29,536 bases of DNA from VBDM01 sp041493345 (GCA_041493345.1 JBGPYQ010000013.1:1-29536); one strand, 5' to 3'; shown: positions 1 through 7,488, numbered from the stretch's first letter. Translations and numbers: made by a program. Notes: generated by a model not told the origin, from the sequence alone.

Positions 1-279
1 CGCCGCAATCTGCTTTTCCGTGGCCTCGACCACTTTTTTATTGGCGACGCCGGGCAGGTGCGCTTGGTGTTCCTCTGCGGCGGTTCTAAGCACCGTGCTG
101 CGAATGGTCTTGGCCTGGAAGAAGGACCACAGGTTGGATGCTTCGATATTCAGGCTGAGGGCGGCGGTCTGCGCGCCCTTGCCCAGGGTTTCGGCGATCG
201 CGAGCACCAGCGCCAGCACCGCGATCAGCATCGCGACTTTCTTGTTCGAGGGGTCGATATGACTGTGTGCGCCAGACAT
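1..279 (-). CDS. DUF4337 family membrane protein (5' part; runs off the window)
   Basis: The first 93 codons of a minus-strand gene whose 3' end lies before base 1. The start ATG (277-279) follows a good Shine-Dalgarno, GGAGGAA at 285-291. The protein opens MSGAHSHIDPSNKKVA, has a hydrophobic segment at residues 16-29 (MLIAVLALVLAIAE), then TLGKGAQT and NIEASNLWSFFQAKTIR. These blocks match the N-terminus of DUF4337 proteins as I know them: about 190 residues, an N-terminal membrane helix, a coiled-coil middle and more helices near the C-terminus. Function is unknown in the family. The missing C-terminus prevents checking full length. Family assignment is by recall of the conserved N-terminal motif, not by search. 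Confidence 0.85.
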   Translation of the reverse strand, partial: MSGAHSHIDPSNKKVAMLIAVLALVLAIAETLGKGAQTAALSLNIEASNLWSFFQAKTIRSTVLRTAAEEHQAHLPGVANKKVVEATEKQIAA

Positions 280-639
280 GTTTTTCCTCCGTTTTGAATT
301 CAGATGTCACGACAGGTCCCCGCTATCCCGGGGCGGGCTACGTTAGTGCGGATTCAGTGTAAACAAATAAGGCTACACCGGACTAGCGTTCTTTCGTGCG
401 GCCCGCCAAACGCGAAGAACGAGGTCGTGCGGGAGCACGCCGGGATCAGCTTACTTTGAACCCTGAACTATGCCCAATCAACACAGGATGCTCGCCCCCG
501 GAAGATATAGGTCCGTTTTCCCGGCCTTATGCGTGCCAGCGAACAGAGCGCCTGCAGGGGAATGGCAATAATAGCCCTCGAAATGAATGCGCTTCAAATG
601 CTTGGGGGCGCCAGAGCTTGAACTAACACGGAGACAATC
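280..639. other. Intergenic region without a supported gene
   Basis: This 360-base gap lies between the divergent DUF4337 and Spy/CpxP-like genes, so both promoters should be here. Translated frames give arginine- and proline-rich strings with no recognisable family, and I see no convincing -35/-10 pair. Its last bases hold GGAG (631-634), the ribosome binding site of the gene at 640. Confidence 0.5.
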
Positions 640-1089
640 ATGAGACAAGGTAGTTATCGATTCACCTATAGGGCTGCACGCGCTGTTGCGGCGGCGCTCT
701 TCGCTACCCTTGCTTTTGCTCCGGGCCCGGTGCTCGCTGCCAAGGACTCCAGCGGGGACCGAGTCGAAGCACGCATCAAGAATATGCATGCCAAGCTCAA
801 GATCACCCACGAGCAGGAAGAGCAGTGGGCCAAGGTCGCCCATGTGATGCGCGAAAATGCGAAATCGCTGGATACGCTCACGGAGGCAAGATTCAAGAAT
901 GCCAAGACCATGAACGCTATCGATGATCTCAAATCCTATGGCGAGATCACCGATGCCCATGCAGACGGGATCAAGAGATTCACCCCGGTCTTCGCGACTC
1001 TCTATGCCGGAATGTCGGACGCCCAGAAGAAGGAAGCCGATGACCTGTTTCGCCATGGCGGCCGCAGGATGTCAAAGAAGAGCAAATGA
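640..1089 (+). CDS. Spy/CpxP-like periplasmic protein
   Basis: A 149-residue exported protein. Residues 1-34 form a Sec signal peptide: basic start, hydrophobic AAALFATLAFA, small residues VLAA before the probable cleavage site. The mature part is helical and charged, with LKITHEQEEQWAKVAHVMRE at about 52-71. This resembles the LTxxQ-type repeat of the Spy/CpxP family, periplasmic stress chaperones and sensors, followed by a second helix pair ending in GMSDAQKKEADDLFR. Length is typical of the family. ATG 640 follows GGAG at 631-634. The next gene, 61 bases downstream, is also exported and probably cotranscribed. A role in envelope stress is inferred from the family; some members with this pattern have no tested function. 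Confidence 0.75.
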   Translation: MRQGSYRFTYRAARAVAAALFATLAFAPGPVLAAKDSSGDRVEARIKNMHAKLKITHEQEEQWAKVAHVMRENAKSLDTLTEARFKNAKTMNAIDDLKSYGEITDAHADGIKRFTPVFATLYAGMSDAQKKEADDLFRHGGRRMSKKSK

Positions 1090-1150
1090 CCGCAAGTACA
1101 AGCACGCCAAAATCAGGAAACCCTGCCTCGCGGTAGGGAATCGCTAAGAA

Positions 1151-1498
1151 ATGGAAATCAAAATGAAAAACTCGACAAAGCAGGCCAGGAATTTCAGGCC
1201 GACATTGAGCAAGATCGTGATAGCGCTCGCTGTTGCTTCGGTGATGGGCGGTGTATCCATGACGCCGGCGCTCGGCAAAGACAACGATGGTCGCCAAGGG
1301 CATCGGGACAACCGCTGGCACAATGACAATCGGCATGACGATCGCTACTGGCGTGAGCACCAGCGCGTGTATCGGCCCGTGTATCCGCACCCCTATAACT
1401 ATTCGCAACCTGTCTATGCGCCGCCGCCGGTTTATTATCCCCCGCAGCCGTCGCCGGGCTTCAGCTTGTTCTTTCCGCTCGATATTCGCATTCGCTAG
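1151..1498 (+). CDS. Small exported protein with a Pro/Tyr-rich tail
   Basis: A 115-residue protein with a signal peptide (hydrophobic IVIALAVASVMGGVSMTPALG at about 22-43). A His/Arg/Asp-rich stretch follows (DGRQGHRDNRWHNDNRHDDR), then a Pro/Tyr-rich segment rich in VYP, YAPPP and YYPPQP. It ends in FSLFFPLDIRIR, an ending I associate with small exported proteobacterial proteins of unknown function. The His-rich part could bind metal, but nothing here proves it. ATG 1163 is an alternative start. It gives a cleaner signal peptide and has GGAA just upstream. Probably in one transcript with the Spy/CpxP-like gene; a terminator follows at 1554. Confidence 0.65.
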   Translation: MEIKMKNSTKQARNFRPTLSKIVIALAVASVMGGVSMTPALGKDNDGRQGHRDNRWHNDNRHDDRYWREHQRVYRPVYPHPYNYSQPVYAPPPVYYPPQPSPGFSLFFPLDIRIR

Positions 1499-1553
1499 GA
1501 AAATCCTCTGATCCGCAGCTCGCAGCTGCGGACTCCGCACTCGCCCAATCGAA

Positions 1554-1584
1554 GGCTACCCCGTTTCGGGTGGCCTTTGCTTTA
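1554..1584 (+). terminator. Rho-independent terminator after the exported-protein pair
   Basis: GGCTACCC (1554-1561) pairs with GGGTGGCC (1568-1575) through one G-U pair, with loop CGTTTC, followed by a T-rich tail TTTGCTTT. A second perfect hairpin lies just upstream (CCGCAGCT at 1513-1520 with AGCTGCGG at 1524-1531) but has no T tract. The opposing gene ends at 1674. Confidence 0.75.
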
Positions 1585-1673
1585 TACGTCTCCGATCCCT
1601 GGATTTCTGAAGGGCGAACGCGTCGCGCTGCGTCGAATAGTCCGAATGGCCCCGTGATTCCATGGGATGTGAG

Positions 1674-2615
1674 TCAGGAGAACGAGTAACGCAGAAAAAG
1701 GTGGCTGCTGCCGCGCCTCAGATCGGCCAGGGTTCCCCATAGAGGATTCCGCGGCGCGAACGTCTGCCCCATGACCAGGCTGATCCGCTGATCGTCAACG
1801 CCGCGGCCGGCAAGTTGGGGCGAGAGGGTCAGGAACTGCTCGTCGATGACGTGCTCCGCGTAGAAGTCGCCGAGCAATCGCGGCCCGCCCTCGACGAGGA
1901 TCAGCTTGCCGGCGCTCACCCGGCTCACCTGGTCGACGATGGAGCGCGCGCGAATCGCGCCCGCACCACCACGATTCGCGCTCGCGCCACCACGAGTCGC
2001 ACTCGTGCTCCGACGAGTCGCACTCGTGCCACCACGAGTCGGACTTGTGCTCCGGCGCAGCGCGCGGATCTCGACCGAATCGGGCACTCTTTGCTTGCGC
2101 ACCTGTTTTGCGCCCGCGGCCGTCGTCACGATCAGCGCCGGAACCTCGCCGGATGCGAACACTCGCAAGCCCAGATCGATCCGGCCGCTGCCGCTGACGA
2201 TCACCTGCAGCGGCGGCCCGCGTTTGCCGAGCGCCGCGCGCAGCCGGCGATATTCATCCGCGAGGTCGGGGAAAATATTTTCGGCTGTCCAGACGTGATG
2301 ACGGTCGACGCTCAGCGTGCCGGCGCCGACGATCACCACGTCGGCGATGGCGCGCAGCAGGCCCATCACCATGCGATCCTGGGCGCTGAAGCCGCTGATG
2401 TCGCCGCCGCTCGCGTGTCCCTTCACATTGAGCGAAACGACGCCGTCCAGCGTCGTAACAAAATTGCTGATGACGTGCGGCCGCGCACGCTCGAGCGGCA
2501 TGCGCAGGCGTCCGTACAGGCGCGCCAGCCTGGGAGGCAAGGGCAGCGCCGTGCCGAGCTTCGTTTCGTAAAGCGTTTCGAGGGGTGCGAGAGCGGGGGA
2601 GGCGCGCCGGGACAC
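1674..2615 (-). CDS. RibD C-terminal / dihydrofolate reductase-fold protein
   Basis: A 313-residue protein starting at GTG (2615), two bases after the stop of the permease gene, so translational coupling is likely. The open frame extends further upstream, but only inside the permease gene. Key blocks are RPHVISNFVTTLDGVVSLN near residue 40, the signature of the RibD C-terminal reductase fold, then ADVVIVGAGTL, PLQVIVSGSGRIDL and KLILVEGGPRLLGDFYAEHVIDE. The last is the conserved VEGGP glycine loop that contacts NADPH in this fold. No N-terminal deaminase domain is present, so this is a stand-alone reductase-like protein whose substrate is unknown. Oddly, about 35 residues (roughly 186-220) are a five-copy heptapeptide repeat (see 1956-2060) placed before the VEGGP block, where family members normally have a short loop. 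Confidence 0.82.
   Translation of the reverse strand: MSRRASPALAPLETLYETKLGTALPLPPRLARLYGRLRMPLERARPHVISNFVTTLDGVVSLNVKGHASGGDISGFSAQDRMVMGLLRAIADVVIVGAGTLSVDRHHVWTAENIFPDLADEYRRLRAALGKRGPPLQVIVSGSGRIDLGLRVFASGEVPALIVTTAAGAKQVRKQRVPDSVEIRALRRSTSPTRGGTSATRRSTSATRGGASANRGGAGAIRARSIVDQVSRVSAGKLILVEGGPRLLGDFYAEHVIDEQFLTLSPQLAGRGVDDQRISLVMGQTFAPRNPLWGTLADLRRGSSHLFLRYSFS
1956..2060. repeat. Five-copy 21-bp in-frame minisatellite
   Basis: Five 21-base units start at 1956, 1977, 1998, 2019 and 2040. The inner units are near identical (for example CGCACTCGTGCCACCACGAGT) and the outer ones have drifted. Because 21 is a multiple of three, the repeat encodes seven-residue units such as RRSTSAT, RGGTSAT and RGGASAN in the reductase-fold gene and does not break its frame. 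Confidence 0.9.
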
Positions 2616-2617
2616 TG

Positions 2618-3760
2618 CTAAGCGCCGGGGGTTCCGGTTTCCTCGAGCGAGCGGGCGATCCAGAACTGTACCAGCGTAAGCCCGACTGCAAGGACCGGCG
2701 GGCCGATGAAGATGCCGATGAAACCGAAGGCGAACACGCCGCCGAATACGCCGAGCACAATCAGAAGCATGGGCAAGTCGCTGCTGCGGCTGATGAGATA
2801 CGGTTTGACAAAATTGTCGATGGTGCTGATCGCCAACAATCCCCAAAGGGCCATGAAAACCGCCCAGCCTATTTGCCCTTGGGAGACAAGCCACAGGGTG
2901 GCCCCGCCCCACACCAGCGGCGGCCCGATCGGAAGGATGGAGAGAAAGAATGTCGCCGCCGCAAGCAAAAAGGGCGCGGGAATGCCGGCGACGAGAAAGC
3001 CGACCAAGGCGACGACCGCCTGCGCCAGCGCCGTCCCGAAAATGCCGTGCACGACCCCGGTCACGGTGGTATGGATCGTTTGCAGCAACTCGCGGCCCAG
3101 CCCGCCGGCGAGTCTATCCAGCGCTTTGCGAAGGGCCCGCGCCAGCGCTTCGCCGTCGCGGTAGAAAAAGAAGCCGATGAACATCGCAAGCGCCAGTTGC
3201 AGCAAGTCCTGGCCTATGGTCTTGCCCGCGCCAACCAGAAAGTTGCGAGCGGGCTCCAGCAAACCTCGCGACTGCGCGGCCAGGCTTTCGCTGCTGGAGA
3301 CCAGGCGTTGCCAATAGTCCGCAAGCATTTCTCCCGCCATCGGGATCTTGCGTAACCATGTGGGTGGCTGAATGGGGCCTCTTTCCAGCGCTGCTTTGCC
3401 CGCCTCGACCATGGCCGTTACGTTGTCCGCGAGGCTCACGGCCAACAACACGGAGGGACCGATCACCAGCGCGATCAGCAGCAGCGTCATCACCAGCGCC
3501 GCGAGTGTGGACCGGCCCCACAACGCTTTTCGCAGGTGCACATACAGCGGCCAGGTTGCAGAGCACACCACTGCAGAAAACAAGATGGCGGGAATGAACG
3601 GATGGAGAACCAGGTAACTGCCGACGAGTATGATGACCACCGCGGCCAGCTGTGCGTATTGGTTCAGGCGGTGTTCTGCGGATTGGTGCAGGCGGCGTTC
3701 CGCGGATTGGTGCAGGCGGCGTTCCGCGGGTTCGGGTGTCTCGTTGATTGGGTTGGTCAT
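2618..3760 (-). CDS. AI-2E family transporter (PerM/DUF20 permease)
   Basis: A 380-residue inner-membrane protein starting at ATG 3760. After a polar N-terminus come paired helices (AAVVIILVGSYLVLHPFIPAI and a second at about 82-105), a periplasm-sized loop (WLRKIPMAGEMLADYWQRL), and a C-terminal bundle with FIGFFFYRDG, FGTALAQAVVALVGF, SILPIGPPLVWGGATLWL and DNFVKPYLIS. The last blocks are the family signature. Members export varied small molecules or ions; AI-2 export was shown for TqsA only, so the substrate is open. Residues about 11-34 are three copies of an eight-residue repeat (AERRLHQS). A frame extension to GTG 3829 exists but lacks a ribosome site. The reductase-fold gene follows at 2 nt, suggesting one operon. 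Confidence 0.9.
   Translation of the reverse strand: MTNPINETPEPAERRLHQSAERRLHQSAEHRLNQYAQLAAVVIILVGSYLVLHPFIPAILFSAVVCSATWPLYVHLRKALWGRSTLAALVMTLLLIALVIGPSVLLAVSLADNVTAMVEAGKAALERGPIQPPTWLRKIPMAGEMLADYWQRLVSSSESLAAQSRGLLEPARNFLVGAGKTIGQDLLQLALAMFIGFFFYRDGEALARALRKALDRLAGGLGRELLQTIHTTVTGVVHGIFGTALAQAVVALVGFLVAGIPAPFLLAAATFFLSILPIGPPLVWGGATLWLVSQGQIGWAVFMALWGLLAISTIDNFVKPYLISRSSDLPMLLIVLGVFGGVFAFGFIGIFIGPPVLAVGLTLVQFWIARSLEETGTPGA
3659..3730. repeat. Three-copy 24-bp in-frame tandem repeat
   Basis: Units at 3659-3682, 3683-3706 and 3707-3730. The second and third differ only at the last base, and the first has drifted at three positions. Read on the minus strand they encode AERRLHQS, AERRLHQS and AEHRLNQY at the cytoplasmic N-terminus of the AI-2E permease. 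The near identity implies a recent duplication. Confidence 0.92.
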
Positions 3761-3766
3761 CACGGG

Positions 3767-3772
3767 ATTATA
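3767..3772 (-). promoter_or_regulatory. Possible -10 element for a leaderless permease transcript
   Basis: TATAAT on the minus strand ends seven bases before the A of the permease ATG (3760). Transcription would then start at or next to the start codon. No Shine-Dalgarno is visible before this ATG, which fits a leaderless message. The -35 region (TTTCCT at 17 bases) is a weak match, so this is tentative. Confidence 0.3.
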
Positions 3773-3884
3773 AGAAGTAGAAGGGGTGGAGGAAATAGTG
3801 GGGAAACAGAGGGGAAATATAAGGTCCACCGAGGAAGACAGCGAGAAGCTGATCGAGCCTCTGGAGATCGGCTAGGGGAGCGCG

Positions 3885-4964
3885 TCAAAACGGCAGCGAA
3901 TCCGGAGCAGGGACGATCTCGCTCTCTTCGAGCAGCCCGTGCGTGCCCACGCCGAGCAGTCGCACCGGCCGGCGCGCGGCGTCGGTGCGATCCAGGAGCG
4001 CCAGGGCGCGAGCGGCGATTTCGGCTGCATTGCACGTGGGCGCGGCGGCGGTGTGGCTGCGGGTGACGGTGGAGAAGTCCGCGTAGCGCACTTTGATGGT
4101 CACGGTGCGCGCGCGCAGGTTCCGGAGCTCGAGCGACTCGGCGGTACGGCGCGCGATGCGCTCGATCTCGCCGCGGATTTGCTGCGGGTCGACGAGATCT
4201 TCGGCATAGGTGGTCTCATCGGAGAGCGATTTGCGCCGCCGGTCGGGTTCGACCGGCCGCGGGTCTTCGCCGCGGGAGAGGCGCTTCAGCCACCCGGCCA
4301 GGCTTCCCACCGCGCGGTGCAGCCGCTCGTCCTCGGCCGCGCGCACGTCGAGCAGCCGCTCGATACCGATTGCGCGCAGCTTTTTTGCGGTGACCGGCCC
4401 CACGCCCGAGAGCGCCTCGACCGGCAGCTCGCAAAGGAACTGCTCGACGCGCTCGGGCGGGATCACGGTGAGCCCATCCGGCTTCTTCCAGCCGGAAGCG
4501 ATCTTGGCGAGGAACTTGTTGGGCGCGACGCCGGCGGAGGCGGTGAGATCGAGTTCCGCGCGGATGCGCGCTTTCAGCGTCTTCGCGACGTGGGTCGCGA
4601 GCGGCTCGCCCCAGAGATTGTCGGTGACATCGAGGTAGGCCTCGTCGAGGGACAGCGGCTCGACGAGCGGCGTGCACGAGCGCAGGATCGCCATCACCTG
4701 CTGCGAGACCGCGCGGTAGCGCGCAAAATCGGGGCGAACGACGACGAGCGGCGGGCACAGGCGCACGGCGCGGGCCATCGGCATCGCCGAGCGCACGCCG
4801 AAGGCGCGCGCCTCGTAGCTTGCCGCGGCCACCACGCCGCGCGACTCCGCCGGGCCGCCGACCGCGACCGGCCGGCCGCGCAGCGCGGGATCATCGCGCT
4901 GCTCCACCGACGCATAGAACGCGTCCATGTCCACGTGGATGATGCGGCGCGGCGCTTCGGGCAT
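3885..4964 (-). CDS. dinB: DNA polymerase IV (Y-family, translesion)
   Basis: A 359-residue Y-family polymerase, about the usual length for DinB. It begins with IIHVDMDAFYASVEQ, whose D12 and D14 are metal-binding catalytic residues. SLDEAYLDVT carries the other catalytic pair (D107, E108), SAGVAPNKFLAKIAS is the palm/fingers signature, and a helix-hairpin-helix GVGPVTAKKLRAIGI lies in the thumb. The little-finger region follows (TVTIKVRYADFSTVTRS). It copies damaged DNA with low fidelity. It lies 58 bases after the MAPEG gene, so readthrough is possible. I see no LexA-like CTGT-N8-ACAG box directly upstream, so SOS control is not evident. The C-terminus ends in EIVPAPDSLPF without an obvious QLxLF-type clamp motif, although a weak clamp-binding tail cannot be excluded. 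Confidence 0.96.
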   Translation of the reverse strand: MPEAPRRIIHVDMDAFYASVEQRDDPALRGRPVAVGGPAESRGVVAAASYEARAFGVRSAMPMARAVRLCPPLVVVRPDFARYRAVSQQVMAILRSCTPLVEPLSLDEAYLDVTDNLWGEPLATHVAKTLKARIRAELDLTASAGVAPNKFLAKIASGWKKPDGLTVIPPERVEQFLCELPVEALSGVGPVTAKKLRAIGIERLLDVRAAEDERLHRAVGSLAGWLKRLSRGEDPRPVEPDRRRKSLSDETTYAEDLVDPQQIRGEIERIARRTAESLELRNLRARTVTIKVRYADFSTVTRSHTAAAPTCNAAEIAARALALLDRTDAARRPVRLLGVGTHGLLEESEIVPAPDSLPF

Positions 4965-5022
4965 GGGGTCGAACAGGGGCCGGGTTGAGGCGGGTGGCCG
5001 TCCGGGACGATGCCGGCGGTGT

Positions 5023-5535
5023 TCACGCGATCAGGAAGTAGAATAATGAAAGAAGGATACCGAGATTCAGATACGAGGTCGCCGCCATCCCGGGGGCGCG
5101 ATAAAGGGGGTCGATGCGGTAGCCAATCCAGAAGACGATGCGTGCAAGAATGTAGACAATGGTGAGGGCGGCCACCAGCTTGATCGATTGCGCGTCGAGA
5201 AAAATCGATAACGCAAGGGTTCCAACCAGGAATACGAAGTTTTGTTGGAGGGTGTTGTCGACGAACCTGCCGTTGATTTCAATGGCGCGAATTTCTGCGT
5301 GACGCAATGGATCGATTGCTGCGCTCGCAAATCGACCGTTCGCGACCGCTGCAATGCCGACGAACAATGGAAGTATTGCGAATGCATTCATTTTCAGGGT
5401 AAAAACGAGACGAGCCACGGAGTCGTCCATGCCTCGAAGCGCCGGCAAAAGCAGGTACAGCAATGCCACCAGCGCGACCATGCTCGCCACGCCGATCAAG
5501 GCGCCGATGGCGACTTTTTTCTGATCGCTATTCAT
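5023..5535 (-). CDS. MAPEG family membrane protein
   Basis: A 170-residue integral membrane protein with about four helices (residues 9-31, 48-66, 95-118 and 150-168). The blocks DNTLQQNFVFLVGTLAL, ARIVFWIGYRIDPLYRAPGMAA and YLNLGILLSLFYF match MAPEG proteins (membrane-associated proteins in eicosanoid and glutathione metabolism), where the loop asparagine and arginine help bind glutathione. Bacterial members are somewhat longer than the human enzymes, as here. The substrate of bacterial members is generally unknown; glutathione transferase or peroxidase activity is only an inference. It is upstream of dinB on the same strand. Confidence 0.85.
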   Translation of the reverse strand: MNSDQKKVAIGALIGVASMVALVALLYLLLPALRGMDDSVARLVFTLKMNAFAILPLFVGIAAVANGRFASAAIDPLRHAEIRAIEINGRFVDNTLQQNFVFLVGTLALSIFLDAQSIKLVAALTIVYILARIVFWIGYRIDPLYRAPGMAATSYLNLGILLSLFYFLIA

Positions 5536-5685
5536 TTTTCACATGATAGACGAGTAAGGGACAAGGGTCACATTTGTGTTTACAGTTTCCGGAATAGGCT
5601 GCACATTCGGTGCACATTCGGGGTCGGAGTCGGGGAAGTGGACAGGTTCAGCTCCATTTAAATAAGATCGTGGGAACCATGAAGC

Positions 5686-6225
5686 ATGTCTCACGCTGAT
5701 TCAATGCCGGCGGCGCTGATCGACGCTCTCGCCTTCGCCGCGGACAAGCACCGCAACCAGCGGCGCAAGGACGCCGAGGCCTCGCCCTATATCAACCATC
5801 CGATCGCGCTGGCGCGCATCCTCTCGATCGAAGGCGGGGTGGAGGACGGGCTCGTGCTCGGCGCCGCGGTGCTGCACGATACCATCGAGGACACCGAGAC
5901 CCGCTACGAAGAGCTGGCCGGACGATTCGGGCGCGAAATCGCCGACGTGGTGCGCGAGGTCACCGATGACAATTCGCTGCCCAAGGCCGAGCGCAAGCGG
6001 CTGCAAATCGAGCATGCGCCGCATTTGTCGCAGGCTGCCAAGCTGGTGAAGCTCGCCGACAAGATCGCCAACCTGCGCGACGTGGTCGACCATCCGCCCT
6101 CGGAATGGCCGCTGGAGCGCCGGCGCGAATATTTCGACTGGGCGAAGCGCGTGGTGGACGGCTTGCGCGGCGCGCATGCCGGGCTCGAAGCGGCGTTCGA
6201 TGCCGCCTACGCGCGCCGGCCTTGA
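5686..6225 (+). CDS. MESH1-like HD hydrolase (ppGpp or NADPH phosphohydrolase)
   Basis: A 179-residue single-domain HD protein. The SpoT-type hydrolase residues are all visible: H38 in SPYINHPI, H64-D65 with E68-D69 in LHDTIEDT, and D125 in VKLADKIANLRD. Length and sequence follow the animal MESH1 (HDDC3) and bacterial small alarmone hydrolases closely, including RKDxxxxPYINHPI, VTDDxxLPKxERKRLQ and EYFxWAxxVVxGL. There is no synthetase, TGS or ACT domain. It should remove the 3'-pyrophosphate of (p)ppGpp. Human MESH1 also acts as an NADPH phosphatase, so either substrate is possible. ATG 5686 is used; ATG 5704 is an alternative. The gene stands alone, divergent from MAPEG and convergent with the GNAT gene. 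Confidence 0.9.
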   Translation: MSHADSMPAALIDALAFAADKHRNQRRKDAEASPYINHPIALARILSIEGGVEDGLVLGAAVLHDTIEDTETRYEELAGRFGREIADVVREVTDDNSLPKAERKRLQIEHAPHLSQAAKLVKLADKIANLRDVVDHPPSEWPLERRREYFDWAKRVVDGLRGAHAGLEAAFDAAYARRP

Positions 6226-6247
6226 ACCGCTTCGTTCGGGGGCTGCG

Positions 6248-6979
6248 TCAGAATTCGCGGCGGTTTCGGCCGAGGAGTTGATTCCGAAGGCGGGATGATT
6301 GATATTCCTGCCGATTCGATGGGCGGCTTGGTGACCGGAAAAACCGGACCGCGATTTTTTTCAAGCCGGGCGTTCTGAAGGCAATAGCGCGTCCAAACCA
6401 CATCGCGTACCCCGCGAAGCCAATCCTTCGTCTTCCCGAAAATTCGGCGGCGGCGATGCCGTAAAAATCAGATAGCTCGCTGTACCCGACCTCGGCAGCG
6501 TAGCCCTGCTCCAGCAAATATTTGTCGCAAAGGAGCGAAATGGCGGCCTGGATGCGCTTGCCCCGGTACGACGGCAGCGTAAACGCCTTGTAGGTGTAAT
6601 GGTAAGGGTGATCGACCTTGAGCCACAGACCATCGGCATCCGGTGCGGCAGTGAACGTGCGCCACACGTAAGCAACCAGGTAATCGCCATCGAACGCCCC
6701 GAACGCCAGATCGCCCCGCGCAAGCGCCGCGCGAACGAAACCGGGCTCCATATCGAGTTCCGGATCGACGACCGCATCCAGCAATGTCCGCGGTGGCACC
6801 ATGCGCAAGGTGATGCCGCCGGGGAGATCCGGCGCGGTGGAATCCCGACCCAAAGGCCGCAGGTTGACCCGATAGATGTGAAGACCGGCGTAGTCCTGCA
6901 GGCACGATATGAGCCCCTTGAACAAGCCCCGCATCCAACCCCAACGTTTGATCCCCACCCGGAGAATTGCCAGTGTCAT
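6248..6979 (-). CDS. GNAT-fold acetyltransferase-like protein
   Basis: A 243-residue protein. The N-terminal half resembles an acyltransferase lead domain (LFKGLISCLQDYAGLHIYRV). The central part has the GNAT pattern: a beta strand GAFDGDYLVAYVWRTF, then a strand-loop-helix TYKAFTLPSYRGKRIQAAIS. The last contains an acetyl-CoA-binding Arg-Gly-Lys-Arg loop close to the canonical RxxGxG/A. SELSDFYGIAAAEFSGRRRIGF follows. Similar proteins occur near polysaccharide or amino-acyl modification genes, but nothing nearby points to a substrate. No good ribosome site precedes ATG 6979; ATG 6934 is an alternative start. The tail after about residue 215 is basic and poorly conserved-looking. Confidence 0.6.
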   Translation of the reverse strand: MTLAILRVGIKRWGWMRGLFKGLISCLQDYAGLHIYRVNLRPLGRDSTAPDLPGGITLRMVPPRTLLDAVVDPELDMEPGFVRAALARGDLAFGAFDGDYLVAYVWRTFTAAPDADGLWLKVDHPYHYTYKAFTLPSYRGKRIQAAISLLCDKYLLEQGYAAEVGYSELSDFYGIAAAEFSGRRRIGFAGYAMWFGRAIAFRTPGLKKIAVRFFRSPSRPSNRQEYQSSRLRNQLLGRNRREF

Positions 6980-7287
6980 GATGTCTTGTCAGCGTTGCCC
7001 CTCCTTTCCATGGAGCAGAAAGCATGCCCGCTCTTCGTCCGGCGCCTTGGGAGAACCCAGGTTTCGCGCCGAGGCGTGCATTTTGCCCGCGGCGGCCGAT
7101 TCGCCCGCGCCGGGAAGCGCCCCGGTCGCGACCCGCCGGGGCCGGTACCGGGTGCCAGGATCGCGGCGCAAATCACCGCGACAGGGATCGGGTTGGGGAC
7201 CATTTTTAAAAAAACGTCCGGCCCGGCCGTTCCCCGCCTCGTTCCGGCGGAGGTGGAGGGCGCATCGAATCCCGGCCGGGAGGTCAA
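6980..7287. other. Intergenic region without a supported gene
   Basis: About 300 bases upstream of the GNAT gene and the Bug remnant. A minus-strand frame (6976-7329) overlaps the GNAT start by ATGA, but its product is Arg/Pro-rich without a recognisable domain, so I do not call it. A short poly-T/poly-A run at 7203-7213 is the only AT-rich patch. Confidence 0.45.
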
Positions 7288-7425
7288 ATGACTGGCTTGA
7301 GCTCTCGACCCTCGCTTTCTTCGGTGCACGTCCCTTACAAGGTGCTTGCCTTGGCTCCCGCCGAGCTCATGAGCGGCGAAGTCCAGTTGATGCCGAGGGC
7401 GTCTGTTACAAAGAATCGGGAATAA
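7288..7425 (+). pseudogene. Remnant of a Bug/TctC-type receptor gene
   Basis: A 45-codon frame from ATG 7288 (preceded by GGGAGGT) to TAA 7425. Its middle reads SVHVPYKVLALAPAELMSGE followed by VQLM. Bug receptors carry a conserved segment of the form (T/V)H(V/I)PY(K/R)GxxPAxxxLxxGxVxxMF. The intact copies in this window show it as THVPYKGSAAALADLLGGQL and VHIPYRGSGPAMIGLLSGEV. Only this short central block survives, with no signal peptide, no N-terminal P-rich domain and no C-terminal lobe. I read it as a decayed fragment. A chance resemblance is possible but the aligned run is long for that. Confidence 0.5.
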
Positions 7426-7488
7426 GGAAGTGTACCGGCCATGTTTACGTTTGAGCGGGGCAACTCGCGCAATGTGACAGGAGGCAAA

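Noticed and set aside
478..1056. Long minus-strand frame opposite the Spy/CpxP-like gene
   Set aside because: It is a shadow of a convincing exported-protein gene and has no family motifs.
5600..5645. Short direct repeat (TGCACATTCGG twice) and a GGGGTCGGAGTCGGGG tract before the MESH1-like gene
   Set aside because: It recalls some intergenic repeats, but it is too short and imperfect to assign without genome-wide comparison.
6976..7329. Minus-strand frame of 117 codons overlapping the GNAT start as ATGA
   Set aside because: The operon-like overlap is tempting, but the product is Arg/Pro-rich, has no recognisable domain, and resembles translated GC-rich noise.
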